NCBI GenBank assembly: GCA_020636535.1 | Contig: JACJXT010000012.1 | Span: 1 to 64,000 of the forward strand | Direction: 5' to 3' | Source: Chitinophagales bacterium | GTDB taxonomy: Bacteria; Bacteroidota; Bacteroidia; Chitinophagales; JADIYW01 | DNA length: 64,000 nt | In this document: in pieces, positions 46,585 to 55,956 of the stretch | Layout of the letters: each line of letters begins with the position of its first letter | Position numbering within the stretch: the first letter of the stretch is position 1 | Made by a program: the position numbers and the translations under genes | Notes under the pieces: generated by a model | Told to the model about the DNA's origin: nothing | Seen by the model: only the letters and a program-made list of their open reading frames with translations | Databases searched by the model: none

Positions 46585-47430
46585 CTAATCTTTAATACAC
46601 CTTAGTGAATAATATTGTGTTTTTGCTATTGTAAAGACTTCTGCAAAACTAGATGCAGGATTAAATAAAGTTCGTCCATAATTATAAGCAGAGTTATACT
46701 CTGTTGCTGACCAAAAATATGCATTTGAATGAAATTGTTGAATTCCATAGCCAGCAACATAATAACCAGCGAGCAAACCACTAAAACCAGAAGCATTTGT
46801 TTGTCCACTACTGCCTTGGTCTCCTCTTTTTAATGCATTACCACCTGTAATACTGCCACCAACTGCTGTTTCTAAAGCAGTCCATTCATCTTTAGTTGGT
46901 ACATGCCAACCAACAGGACAAGCACCTTTCATAGTACCTGGAATTCCATTTTGAGGTAAACTACCTAGAGAAGCACCATTCCAGTTATAATAAAGCCCAA
47001 CAGAATCTGGCTGAGTACTATCGGCACCAGCCCAAACATTAGCACCGGGATTAAATCTTAAATTTTCTGCCATCCAACATACACCACCAATAGATACAGT
47101 TTGATATACTTCTCCATCTCTACTATCAGTAAATGGTTCTCCGCATATGTGACCCAATGGAGCTGTTGAGCCACAAAGTTCTTTCCATACAGTTCCATCG
47201 TAAAAATTTAAGCAATTTGAAGTAGTACAGAAAATCATTAGACCAGCTGCTGGACTAGCAATAGAATCTCTTTTTTGAGCAGTCATTCTTGGAGGCAAGA
47301 AACCTTTGTCTGAAGCATAAACATCTAAAATAGCAGATGCATCTGGTGTATTTGTATTTACACCCATGCTTTGTGCGTTTGTTAATACAAAGCAAAGCAA
47401 ACTAATTGTAGTAAGTAATAATTTTTTCAT
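46585..47430 (-). CDS. Secreted FISUMP-domain protein
   Basis: 281 aa. Signal peptide MKKLLLTTISLLCFVLTNAQ. The N-terminal part (VNTNTPDASAILDVYASDKGFLPPRM) is the tail-fibre-like motif often found in Bacteroidota surface proteins. From about residue 95 to the end runs the Fibrobacter succinogenes major paralogous (FISUMP) domain: DGEVYQTVSIGGVCWMAENLR, CPVGWHVPTKDEW, YFWSATEYNS and ending YSLRCIKD. Function is unknown, probably at the surface. No T9SS sorting domain follows. It lies directly downstream of another secreted protein (9-nt gap). Confidence 0.85.
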   Translation of the reverse strand: MKKLLLTTISLLCFVLTNAQSMGVNTNTPDASAILDVYASDKGFLPPRMTAQKRDSIASPAAGLMIFCTTSNCLNFYDGTVWKELCGSTAPLGHICGEPFTDSRDGEVYQTVSIGGVCWMAENLRFNPGANVWAGADSTQPDSVGLYYNWNGASLGSLPQNGIPGTMKGACPVGWHVPTKDEWTALETAVGGSITGGNALKRGDQGSSGQTNASGFSGLLAGYYVAGYGIQQFHSNAYFWSATEYNSAYNYGRTLFNPASSFAEVFTIAKTQYYSLRCIKD

Positions 47431-47439
47431 AAATATTTT

Positions 47440-48849
47440 TTATTCTGTTATAATAATTTTATTTGTTGAAAACGGTCGATTACCATCACTTAAACTTACA
47501 AAATATACACCACTTTGTAAATTTTGATCAATAGGATAACTATATGTAGTACCATTAAAGTTAACCTGCTCTAATAATTGTCCATTCTCAGCAAACAAAT
47601 ATAAAAATTTTGTGTGATTTTGTAGCTCTGATGTACTAATGTTTAAATTTTCTCCTCTTTTTATAACTGTAGGAAACACTTTTGAAGAGAATATGGCTTC
47701 ATTTACACTGTTAAACGCTACCTTTCTTATGTCTGAATACTCAAAACTTCCATCTAAATCTACTTGTTTTAATCGATAATAATTAATTCCATTTAATGGT
47801 TCCATATCATAAAAATCATAATTATGAGTTTCACTTCCATTTCCTTTACTAAATATTTTCTCAGAGATTGTAGTAAAATTCAAATCATCTGATGCTCTTT
47901 CTATTTCAAAATAATCATTATTAATTTCTGATGCAGTTTGCCATTGTAACAATGCTTTTTGATTGTCTATATTCTTAGCATCAAAAGAAATTAATTCTAC
48001 TGGTAAAGGTGTTGCTGTAAAATCAGAAAAAGTATACATCTTAAAACTATTCATTGATGTAGTAGTAATTGTATTGCTTAAAGTATCTAGGTTTGTACTT
48101 AATAAGCTCCAATTTGAACCATTATCTAAAGATTGATAAACTGCTAATGTTGATTGTTGTAATCCATTTAATTCATTAGTAAGATATTGTAGTTTTAGCG
48201 TTGCATCTAAACTACTATTATTACTTGGTGTAATTTTATAGTTTCTACTAGCAGAAGTTAGTCCGAAAATAGTGAAACTAATATTTACTCTTTCTATAGT
48301 AGTTAAACCTAAATTTTGAGTACTGGTAATTGTTGCACCAATTCCACCTATATTATCATCTGTTGGATTATTAATACTTCGTTGTGTAATTATTTTACTA
48401 CCAAAACCAGTAATGTAATGCTCGTCTGTTTCATTCGAAATATAAGCAGTAGTACCTAAATTTAAAGTTCTAAAATTCAAATCAACAATACCACTATTTA
48501 ATTGTAGCGTATCTTCTACAATAATATTAGTATTTACTTCTAAAGTAGAAGCTGTTTTGTTCAGCAACAGCTTTTCAAAAGTAATTGGTTTACCATATAA
48601 TGTTTGTGTTTGATTACCATCGAAACTAATATTGCCAATAGATGCTAAACTATCTTTATGGTTAATTAAATTTTTATCTATACTTATGGTATTTTGATTT
48701 TCAATTTCAGCGAAAGAGTCAATTTCCAAATTAAGGTTATTGATTGAAATTGGTGTATTTACATACAGTGGCAAATCTATATAAACACTTGTAGCGAAAC
48801 TACTGTGTATTATAAAGACGCTCAAAAAAAAGAGAATAATTCTTCTCAT
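47440..48849 (-). CDS. T9SS type A cargo protein
   Basis: 469 aa. Signal peptide MRRIILFFLSVFIIHSSFA. An N-terminal strand-rich region with FDGNQTQTLYG and LNLGTTAYISNE is followed by LPVELISFDAKNIDNQ, TASEINNDYFEIERASDDLNF and NYYRLKQVDLDGSFEYSDI, the pattern shared with the other two cargo proteins in this window, and a short C-terminal sorting domain ending SDGNRPFSTNKIIITE. Function beyond secretion is unknown. The FISUMP gene follows after 9 nt and both probably form one transcript. porQ is divergent on the other side. Confidence 0.87.
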   Translation of the reverse strand: MRRIILFFLSVFIIHSSFATSVYIDLPLYVNTPISINNLNLEIDSFAEIENQNTISIDKNLINHKDSLASIGNISFDGNQTQTLYGKPITFEKLLLNKTASTLEVNTNIIVEDTLQLNSGIVDLNFRTLNLGTTAYISNETDEHYITGFGSKIITQRSINNPTDDNIGGIGATITSTQNLGLTTIERVNISFTIFGLTSASRNYKITPSNNSSLDATLKLQYLTNELNGLQQSTLAVYQSLDNGSNWSLLSTNLDTLSNTITTTSMNSFKMYTFSDFTATPLPVELISFDAKNIDNQKALLQWQTASEINNDYFEIERASDDLNFTTISEKIFSKGNGSETHNYDFYDMEPLNGINYYRLKQVDLDGSFEYSDIRKVAFNSVNEAIFSSKVFPTVIKRGENLNISTSELQNHTKFLYLFAENGQLLEQVNFNGTTYSYPIDQNLQSGVYFVSLSDGNRPFSTNKIIITE

Positions 48850-48979
48850 GAACTTGGGTTTTTATTCTGTTTCTTAAAATAGGGTTAATGTAAAATTAAC
48901 AATAAATTTTATTAAAAGCAAATTTTTTAAGCACTTTTTTGAATTGAAAAGAATGAGTACTTTTACCATTGTTTGCAAC

Positions 48980-50029
48980 ATGAACCAAGCGAAGTATATA
49001 TTATTACTATTAATTGCATTGTTTTTATCACAAAAAACAAATGCACAAATTGGTGGAACTGCTACATTTGCTTATTTAAAATTTCCTACGGCTGCAAGAG
49101 CAGAAGCATTAGGTGGTGGCATTGTTCCAATTTACAATCAAGATAATAGTTTGGCATTTAGCAATCCTTTATTAATTGATTCTGCTCAACATCAACAAAT
49201 TGCTTTTTCTAATGCCTTTTTTATTGATGGTATTAAAAATGGTAATTTGAGTTATGCTCATTATCATAAAAAAATAAAAACTACTTTATTGTATGGTGTA
49301 CAATATGTTGCTTACGGAAAAATGGAAAGTTATGATATGGCAGGCAATTATCTAGGCAATGTCAAAGCTTCAGATATTAATCTACAAGTTGGCACAGCTC
49401 ATCATTGGAATCATTTATACTATGGTGCTACGCTTAAATTTTTAATCTCTAATTTAGCTGGAGAAAATGCCATTGGTATTGCAACAGATATTGGTTTAGC
49501 ATATATCAATCAAGAAAAAAATATGAGTGCTTGTTTTGTTTTTCGCAATGCTGGCTTTCAACTTAAACAATATTTAAAAGAACAGAGCAGAGAAAAATTA
49601 CCATATCAATTAGATTTTTCTTTTTCTAAACGATTCAAACATTTACCATTAACTATTATTACCACTGCGCATAATTTACAAACTTGGGAATTGCGATTTC
49701 CTTACGAGGAACAAAGCAATAATAATATTTTTAATAGCAATACAAAAAATAAAAATACGATTATAGATAATATATTTAGACATGTTATTGTTGGATTTGA
49801 AATTGAAGCTGGCAAACCTGTACGACTTCGATTTGGATACAATCATTTAAAAAGAAGAGAGTTAGCACCAACTGCTAAAAAAGGTTTCGCTGGTATTAAT
49901 GCTGGACTTGGTTTAAATATCAAGCAGTTTGCATTAGATTATGGTTTTGGTGCTTATCATCCTGCAGGAAATGATCACTATTTAACGCTACGAATTAAAT
50001 TAGATGAATTTGGCAACAAAGCAAAATAA
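48980..50029 (+). CDS. porQ: Type IX secretion system protein PorQ
   Basis: 349 aa from the ATG at 48980. Signal peptide ...YILLLLIALFLSQKTNAQ, then the PorQ N-terminal signature GGTATFAYLKFPTAARAEALGGG and an FadL/PorV-like outer-membrane beta-barrel body. PorQ links to the surface-attachment complex of T9SS. An upstream in-frame ATG at 48944 is less likely: 48968-48975 (ATTGTTTG) resembles a -7 box 4 nt before the chosen ATG. cmk follows after 5 nt, an arrangement I recall from other Bacteroidota. The window encodes at least three of its likely clients. Confidence 0.88.
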   Translation: MNQAKYILLLLIALFLSQKTNAQIGGTATFAYLKFPTAARAEALGGGIVPIYNQDNSLAFSNPLLIDSAQHQQIAFSNAFFIDGIKNGNLSYAHYHKKIKTTLLYGVQYVAYGKMESYDMAGNYLGNVKASDINLQVGTAHHWNHLYYGATLKFLISNLAGENAIGIATDIGLAYINQEKNMSACFVFRNAGFQLKQYLKEQSREKLPYQLDFSFSKRFKHLPLTIITTAHNLQTWELRFPYEEQSNNNIFNSNTKNKNTIIDNIFRHVIVGFEIEAGKPVRLRFGYNHLKRRELAPTAKKGFAGINAGLGLNIKQFALDYGFGAYHPAGNDHYLTLRIKLDEFGNKAK

Positions 50030-50034
50030 ATGGT

Positions 50035-50721
50035 ATGAGCAACATTAATATTGCAATAGATGGATATTCTGCTTGTGGCAAATCGTCAACAGCAATAGAA
50101 GTTGCTAAATTATTAAACTATATATATATAGATACTGGTGCAATGTACAGAGCCGTTACACTTTATTTTATTGAAAACAATATTGATATAGCTAATAGTA
50201 AAAGTATTGAAGCTGCATTGCAAAACATACAATTAAAATTTAAAAATATAGATAAAGAAAGAATACTTCTTTTAAATAATAAAAATGTAGAGCAAAAAAT
50301 TCGTCAACCAGAAGTGGCGAGTTTGGTTTCTGAAGTAAGTGCTATTAGTGCTGTACGAAAAAAAATGGTAGAACAACAACAACTTATGGCACTACAAAAA
50401 GGTGTGGTAATGGATGGTAGAGATATTGGTTCTGTGGTATTGCCAAATGCAGAACTCAAATTTTTTATGACTGCCAATATCGATATTAGAACAAAGCGAA
50501 GACAAAAAGAACTCTTAGAAAAAACTGGCAAATTATACGACTTAAACGAGATAAAAGAAAACTTAATTCATAGAGATAATATTGATTCCACACGAGCAGA
50601 CAGTCCGTTAACTTTAGTAAAAGATGCTATGATAATTGATACTTCTTTTATAACTTTAGAAGAACAAATTGAAACCATCTATCAAAAAGCTATTCAAAAA
50701 ATAAACGAAATGGTAGCATGA
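50035..50721 (+). CDS. cmk: Cytidylate kinase
   Basis: 228 aa. Phosphorylates CMP and dCMP. The P-loop AIDGYSACGKSSTA, then YIDTGAMYRAVTLYFIEN, the central VMDGRDIGSVVLPNA (Mg/CMP site) and the C-terminal RRQKELLEKTG and RDNIDSTRADSPL (the Lid and adenine-site region) are all present. Length is normal. It lies 5 nt after porQ and overlaps the desaturase gene by 4 nt (ATGA), so all three are co-transcribed. Confidence 0.97.
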   Translation: MSNINIAIDGYSACGKSSTAIEVAKLLNYIYIDTGAMYRAVTLYFIENNIDIANSKSIEAALQNIQLKFKNIDKERILLLNNKNVEQKIRQPEVASLVSEVSAISAVRKKMVEQQQLMALQKGVVMDGRDIGSVVLPNAELKFFMTANIDIRTKRRQKELLEKTGKLYDLNEIKENLIHRDNIDSTRADSPLTLVKDAMIIDTSFITLEEQIETIYQKAIQKINEMVA

Positions 50722-51770
50722 CCGACAGTCAGAAAATAGTACAAATTAGAAAAGATATTGCTCAATCTTACAAAGAAATCAAGCAACAATATCCTATATT
50801 AAAAAATCAAAATGCTATTGGATTTGCTATATTTTCATTATCTGTTGTAATGATAGTTATAGCATCTTATTGGTATATAAAAGGCAATCTATCTATTTGG
50901 ATATTAGTACCATTCAATGCCTTTTGGATGTCTATTTTACACGAATTAGAACACGATTTAATTCATTGGATGTACTTTAGAAAAAACAAACTCGTACATA
51001 ATTTTATGTTGTTTACCGTTTGGATTTTAAGACCATTAACTATTAATCCTTGGTTGCGAAGAGATTTACATTTTCATCATCATAAATATTCTGGCACACT
51101 TCACGATGTAGAAGAAAGAGGCGTTACCAATGGCGAAAAATGGAACTTTTTACGATTGATAAAACTACCAGATTTAATTTTCGGTGGATTATTGCGTTCT
51201 ACAACTATTAAAAAAGATATTATTAATGAAGTAAAAGCAGGACACATTACTAAAGCACAAGCACTACGATTTAAATACATCAGCACTTACGCTATGTTGC
51301 CAGTAGGAATTATAGCACATTTAATTTGGTATATTTTTTTAATACATTTGATTGTACAATTCGCCAACAACCATTTCAATTTAAATTATCATAGTCCAGC
51401 TTTTTTACACCAACAACTCATTTGGATACAACCATTTGTAGCTATTTTAGTATTGCCTAATTTACTACGACAATTGTGCTTACATTTTATTACTTCAAAC
51501 ATGCATTACTTTGGAGATGTAGAACCACAAAACATTCTACAACAAACACAAGTGTTAAACCATCCAATATTTTTGCCACTACAATTCTTTTGTTTCTTTT
51601 TCGGACATACACATGCTATACATCATTTTGTAGTAAACGAAACATTTTATATACGACACATCACCAGAAAAAGAGCACACGAAAGCATGAAAAAAAACGG
51701 TGTTCGTTTTAACGATTTAGGTACATTTAAAAGAGCCAATCGTTATCAAATAAAGACAGTAACTGTGTAG
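50718..51770 (+). CDS. Fatty acid desaturase-like membrane protein
   Basis: 350 aa with several membrane segments. The histidine boxes of membrane di-iron desaturases are visible: HELEHDLIHWM (box 1, about 76-86), HFHHHKYSG (box 2) and HTHAIHHFVVNE (box 3). The substrate is unknown; a role in lipid modification at the inner membrane is inferred from the family. Its ATG overlaps the stop of cmk by 4 nt. Confidence 0.85.
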   Translation: MTDSQKIVQIRKDIAQSYKEIKQQYPILKNQNAIGFAIFSLSVVMIVIASYWYIKGNLSIWILVPFNAFWMSILHELEHDLIHWMYFRKNKLVHNFMLFTVWILRPLTINPWLRRDLHFHHHKYSGTLHDVEERGVTNGEKWNFLRLIKLPDLIFGGLLRSTTIKKDIINEVKAGHITKAQALRFKYISTYAMLPVGIIAHLIWYIFLIHLIVQFANNHFNLNYHSPAFLHQQLIWIQPFVAILVLPNLLRQLCLHFITSNMHYFGDVEPQNILQQTQVLNHPIFLPLQFFCFFFGHTHAIHHFVVNETFYIRHITRKRAHESMKKNGVRFNDLGTFKRANRYQIKTVTV

Positions 51771-51832
51771 CTACAAAGCTTATTCAAGGTATTCGCTTTA
51801 AAAGTAAAAAATAAAATAAACTTAATTTTTTA

Positions 51833-51840
51833 TATATTTG
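51833..51840 (+). promoter_or_regulatory. -7 promoter box of the unknown-PIN module
   Basis: TATATTTG (TAnnTTTG) ends 4 nt before the GTG start at 51845, so the module is probably expressed from a leaderless transcript independent of the cmk operon. Confidence 0.6.
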
Positions 51841-51844
51841 TTCT

Positions 51845-52624
51845 GTGGAAAAAATTGGAGAAATAGAAATTCGAGTTGTTGGAAAATCAGGAAATATGGA
51901 TTTAACTCCTGATAATTATGACATACGACAAATTGCAAACATATTGCAAAATGTGGAGGATTTATTATATCCAAATAATAAAAAAGATAGACCACTTATT
52001 ACTTATGACATTAAAGAAGGTTCTGTTAAACACATTTTTAAAACACCAATGCAATACATTATTGGTTTTAGTGCTATTTTAGGACAAATATATGAAACTA
52101 ATTCAATTGACTTTCTTGACTTAAAAACAGCTAGAGCAATTGAAAATATTCAACAATTATCTCAACAAAAAAATTATCATTTTGAATTTAGCACATCTAT
52201 AAAAAAAGAAGTGGAACTATCTATAAATCCAAACACAAAATTTTTTAGAACAGAAAATTTATGGGTAGATGCAGAATTTTATTTTTATGGTATGCTTACA
52301 AATGCTGGTGGAAAAAGCAAAGCCAATATTCATATAGATACTTCTGATTATGGTTCAATAACTATAGAAACAGAAAAAGATTACTTAGAAGACCAAGAAC
52401 AAAATCTACTATATAAAAAATTTGGTGTTAGAGCATTTGGAAAACAAAATACTGAGACTGGAGAAATAGATACAAAATCGCTTTCTTTAATTGAGTTAAT
52501 AGATTACGAACCTAAATTTGACGCCAACTATCTTGATTTATTAATAGAAAAAGCGAAAAAAAGCTGGACAGGTATCAATACAAACGATTGGATTAACAAT
52601 TTAAGAGGAGGATATGAAGCATAG
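51845..52624 (+). CDS. Unknown protein paired with a PIN protein
   Basis: 259 aa, GTG start at 51845. No family is recognised. It begins with a beta-hairpin-like stretch (GEIEIRVVGKSGNMDLTPDNYDI), followed by helices (IRQIANILQNVEDLLYP), a central segment (EGSVKHIFKTPMQYIIGFSAILGQIYE), and a second strand-rich half (ANIHIDTSDYGSITIETEKDYL). There is no signal peptide or clear transmembrane segment. The last 11 bases overlap the start of the PIN gene, typical of a two-gene module. Acting as the PIN protein's antitoxin or partner is inference; 259 aa is long for an antitoxin and no classical DNA-binding antitoxin domain is seen. Confidence 0.65.
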   Translation: MEKIGEIEIRVVGKSGNMDLTPDNYDIRQIANILQNVEDLLYPNNKKDRPLITYDIKEGSVKHIFKTPMQYIIGFSAILGQIYETNSIDFLDLKTARAIENIQQLSQQKNYHFEFSTSIKKEVELSINPNTKFFRTENLWVDAEFYFYGMLTNAGGKSKANIHIDTSDYGSITIETEKDYLEDQEQNLLYKKFGVRAFGKQNTETGEIDTKSLSLIELIDYEPKFDANYLDLLIEKAKKSWTGINTNDWINNLRGGYEA

Positions 52625-53099
52625 CATTTTGTTAGATACCAGTTTCTTCATTCGTTTATTAAATGATACTGACCCATTACATAACAACGCCAAAGGATAT
52701 TTTAAATATTTCTTAGAAAATGAAATAACACTAAAGGTATCAACTATATCTATTGCAGAATATTGCGTTAAAGGTAAAATTGATGAATTACCGTTGAGAA
52801 ATGTGCAAATTATTCCTTTCAATTTAGACCATGCCAAAAGAACAGGAGAATTTGCAAAAGTAATTTTTGAAGAAAATATGATTAATAGTGAAAAACTTTT
52901 TCCAAGAGCAATAATTCCAAATGATTCAAAGCTATTTGCACAAGCAGATCTAGACAAAACAATAATATACTTTGTAACTTCTGATTCAAGAACTAATAAT
53001 ATTCTAACATTGCTCAAAAAACAAATTTCTCCAAGGTTTGATATTATTGATATTTCCAAACCATATGATGAAACTTTTGGAATATTAAATCTTATATAA
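52614..53099 (+). CDS. PIN-domain protein (putative RNase)
   Basis: 161 aa. The PIN nuclease pattern is visible: LLDTSFFIRLLN near the N-terminus (first Asp), TISIAEYCVKG (Glu), and KLFAQADLDKTIIYFVTSDSRT (DxD-like aspartates in the third motif), consistent with the metal-binding acidic set of PIN RNases. The length is close to VapC-like toxins. It overlaps the upstream unknown gene by 11 nt, its likely partner. rpsA follows 168 nt downstream with its own promoter box. Confidence 0.8.
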   Translation: MKHSILLDTSFFIRLLNDTDPLHNNAKGYFKYFLENEITLKVSTISIAEYCVKGKIDELPLRNVQIIPFNLDHAKRTGEFAKVIFEENMINSEKLFPRAIIPNDSKLFAQADLDKTIIYFVTSDSRTNNILTLLKKQISPRFDIIDISKPYDETFGILNLI

Positions 53100-53182
53100 A
53101 TACACCAATTTATACCACAACTGCATAGCTAAAAATTAATATTGAATTTTTATTTTTTATTGGTTTACAATCATTTAATTAC

Positions 53183-53190
53183 TATCTTTG
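53183..53190 (+). promoter_or_regulatory. -7 promoter box of rpsA
   Basis: TATCTTTG (TAnnTTTG) with a TTGG at 53160. The transcript would have an AT-rich leader of about 70 nt before the ATG at 53268, unlike the leaderless genes elsewhere in this window. The leader includes AACCTTTTAAAACTTTGTCG. Confidence 0.6.
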
Positions 53191-53267
53191 CATTCCATTT
53201 TTTAAATGGAAATGAATTTATTTTTTAACCTTTTAAAACTTTGTCGCAAGACAATTTTATTTAATGT

Positions 53268-55580
53268 ATGAGCAAATTTGATGAAGTGATTGAGAAATCA
53301 CAAAAAGTAGCCGAAGAAATCGGTGCAAATCTTAGCAAAGAATTTTTAACAGCAGTAGCAAAAGGATTAGGTCCTTCTATCTACAACGCAGACGCAGAAA
53401 AAGTTTCTTCTAGCGATAAAGAAGAACTCAATCGCGTAAAAACAAATTTTTTAATTGGTAAACTTGGCTTGGAAGATAGTCCAGCTTTAGATGAAGCCAT
53501 TGCTGAAGTAGTAGAAACTTTTGGTTCTGGACACAGAAACAAACTAAGAGTAGTATTCTATGCTTTACTAGCAGAAAAATTTGGTAAACAAGACATTTAT
53601 TTAACTTCTGATGAAGCTACTGAAGAAGTTGAAGATGCAAACGACGATGATGTAGTGGAAACAGACACAGAAGTAGTTGTTTTAGAAGGCGATGACGACG
53701 ATGATGTTGTTATTGTAACTAAAGCTAAAGTTGAAACCAATGACGATGAAGATGGTGACGACAACTACGAAAACGAAATTCAAGCATCTAGAGAAGAAAA
53801 AGCTAAAGCATTTGATTGGTCGCAAAGTAAATACGGTGCTAACCAATATACAGATGCTCAAAAAGCAGACTTAGAAAAACTATACGACAACACGCTAAAC
53901 CAAATTGAAAACGGAGAAATTATTAAAGCAATAGTTACTAATATAACAGATGCTGATGTAATTTTAAATGTTGGCTTTAAGAGCGATGGTATGATTCCAT
54001 TAAGCGAATTTAAAGACTTAGAAGATTTAAAAGCTGGCGATGAAGTTGATGTATATGTAGAAAACAAAGAGAACAAAAAAGGACACTTAGTACTTTCTAG
54101 AAGAAAAGCAAAATTAACTAGAGCTTGGGAATCTATTAAAGATGCTAACAGAGATGAAACTATTGTAAAAGGTAAAGTAGTAAGCAAAACAAAAGGTGGT
54201 TTAATTGTAAACCTTTTTGGAATGGAAACTTTCTTACCAGGTTCTCAAATTGATGTTAAACCAATTACAGACTACGATCAATATGTAGGAAAAACAATGG
54301 AGTTTAAAGTAGTGAAAGTTAATGAAGCTATTAAAAATGCCGTAGTTTCTCACAAAGCATTAATTGAGTCTGATATGGAATCTCAAAGACTAGAAATTAT
54401 TGGCAAATTAGAGAAAGGTCAAGTATTAGAAGGTACTATCAAAAACATTACTGACTTCGGTGCATTCATCGATTTAGGTGGTGTTGATGGTTTATTATAC
54501 ATTACTGATATTTCTTGGGGAAGAATCAATCATCCAAATGAAGTATTAGAAATGGATCAAAAAATTCAAGTAGTTGTTATTGATTATGATGATAACAAGA
54601 AAAGAATTTCACTTGGTTTAAAACAATTACAACCACATCCTTGGGACGATTTAACTACCGAAATTGAAGTAGGCAATACTGTTAAAGGTAAAATTGTAAA
54701 CATAGAAGACTATGGTGCTTTCTTGGAAATTACACCAGGTGTTGAAGGTTTAATCCATGTATCTGAAGTAAACTGGAGCAATCAACCAATTAACTCTAGA
54801 GATTTCTTTAAGTTAGGCGATGAGTTTGAAGCTAAAGTGGTAACATTAGACAAAGACGAAAGAAAAATGTCTTTAAGCTTAAAACAATTAACTGAAGATC
54901 CTTGGACTGCAATTGGCGAAAAATATGCTGTTGGTTCTAAACACAAAGGTATCGTTAAAAACATTACACCTTATGGCGTATTTGTAGAATTAGATGATAT
55001 TGTTGGTGGTATGGTTCATATTAGTGATTTATCTTGGACGAAAAGATACAATCATCCAAACGAGTTTACTACAATTGGTAACGAGTTAGATGTTGTAGTT
55101 CTAGAAATAGATGTAGAAAACAAGAAAATTGTTCTTGGACACAAACAACTAGAAGAAGATCCTTGGGATACTTTTGAAGGATTATTCCCAGTTGGTTCTA
55201 CACACGAAGCTACTGTACTTAAAAGAGAAGACAAAGGTGCTATTGTTCAGTTACCATACGGAATTGAAGCATTTGCTCCAACGCGTCACATCAAAAAAGA
55301 AGATGGTAAGTTAGCAGAAGTAGACGAAACACTAGAGTTTAAAATCTTAGAATTTGATAGAGATGATAAACGCATTATTGTTTCTCATACAAGAGTTAGT
55401 GAAGACAACAAGCTAGAAGACAAGAAAAAAGCTAGCGATGAGAAGAAAAAAGAAGGTAAACGCACTAAAGATGCTGTGAAGAAAGTAAACAGCAATGTAG
55501 AAAAATCTACACTAGGAGATTTAGATGCTTTATCTGATTTAAAAGCTCAGATGTTAGAAGATTCTAAAAAAGACAAATAA
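53268..55580 (+). CDS. rpsA: 30S ribosomal protein S1 with an N-terminal DUF2853-like domain
   Basis: 770 aa. Residues 180-770 are S1 with six S1/OB domains (starting about 215; motifs such as GTIKNITDFGAFIDL, VKGKIVNIEDYGAFLEI and HKGIVKNITPYGVFVEL) and a Lys-rich tail. Residues 1-113 (MSKFDEVIEK...AVAKGLGPSIYNADAEKVSSSD...FLIGKLGLEDSPALDEAI...KFGKQDIY) closely match my memory of DUF2853, normally a separate small protein. A very acidic linker (DDDVVETDT, GDDDDDVV) spans about 115-170. The ordinary Bacteroidota S1 start region (FDWSQSKYG) appears only at about 182. The frame is open and uninterrupted, so it is a genuine fusion in this sequence. It needs RBS-independent binding of mRNA, relevant in a genome with leaderless genes (inference). 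The terminator is at 55616-55652. Confidence 0.92.
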   Translation: MSKFDEVIEKSQKVAEEIGANLSKEFLTAVAKGLGPSIYNADAEKVSSSDKEELNRVKTNFLIGKLGLEDSPALDEAIAEVVETFGSGHRNKLRVVFYALLAEKFGKQDIYLTSDEATEEVEDANDDDVVETDTEVVVLEGDDDDDVVIVTKAKVETNDDEDGDDNYENEIQASREEKAKAFDWSQSKYGANQYTDAQKADLEKLYDNTLNQIENGEIIKAIVTNITDADVILNVGFKSDGMIPLSEFKDLEDLKAGDEVDVYVENKENKKGHLVLSRRKAKLTRAWESIKDANRDETIVKGKVVSKTKGGLIVNLFGMETFLPGSQIDVKPITDYDQYVGKTMEFKVVKVNEAIKNAVVSHKALIESDMESQRLEIIGKLEKGQVLEGTIKNITDFGAFIDLGGVDGLLYITDISWGRINHPNEVLEMDQKIQVVVIDYDDNKKRISLGLKQLQPHPWDDLTTEIEVGNTVKGKIVNIEDYGAFLEITPGVEGLIHVSEVNWSNQPINSRDFFKLGDEFEAKVVTLDKDERKMSLSLKQLTEDPWTAIGEKYAVGSKHKGIVKNITPYGVFVELDDIVGGMVHISDLSWTKRYNHPNEFTTIGNELDVVVLEIDVENKKIVLGHKQLEEDPWDTFEGLFPVGSTHEATVLKREDKGAIVQLPYGIEAFAPTRHIKKEDGKLAEVDETLEFKILEFDRDDKRIIVSHTRVSEDNKLEDKKKASDEKKKEGKRTKDAVKKVNSNVEKSTLGDLDALSDLKAQMLEDSKKDK

Positions 55581-55615
55581 TCTTTATTGGCTAGAAAACT
55601 AGTCCATAGATAAAC

Positions 55616-55652
55616 AAAAGACGGCGAAGCTTATAGCTTCGCCGTCTTTTTT
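55616..55652 (+). terminator. Intrinsic terminator of rpsA
   Basis: A perfect 15-bp stem: AAAAGACGGCGAAGC (55616-55630), loop TTATA, GCTTCGCCGTCTTTT (55636-55650), followed by TT. It starts 36 bases past the rpsA stop. Confidence 0.95.
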
Positions 55653-55800
55653 ATACCAAGTTCATATTTCGAGTTTTTTTATTGACAAGATAAATTATAT
55701 AATAAATCAACAATTATGCATTCGTCATTCCAAAAAATTTCGTAGTATAACTTGAGTTATGGATTAGAACAGTTTGAATAAACTAGCAATTATTAGAAAA

Positions 55801-55948
55801 AGAGCGTCTTTACGAGCGGATGAAAGTAGCGAAGTCTACCTGTTCGGCACCATGTCTACCGACAGGTAGAGACAGGTAATCTACTTTATAATAGTTCATA
55901 GTTTGAGATTGCCACAATTTTGTTCGTTCCTCTCAAAATTTCGCAATG
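55801..55948. repeat. Dispersed element, inverted copy of about 61895-62025
   Basis: Shared blocks: GATGAAAGTAGCGAAG, ACCGACAGGTAGA, TAGTTCATAGTTTGAGATTG, CACAATTTTGTTCGTTCCTC and TCAAAATTTCGCAAT, present in the same order but on the opposite strand at 61.9-62.0 kb. A short related piece is at 6578-6625. It lies next to the IS110 element. Confidence 0.8.
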
Positions 55949-55956
55949 TTCTGTGC

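Noticed and set aside
53268..53810. Assembly or frame error creating the N-terminal S1 extension
   Set aside because: The frame is open with normal codon use, the promoter box lies upstream of the extension, and the extension resembles a known domain rather than random sequence.
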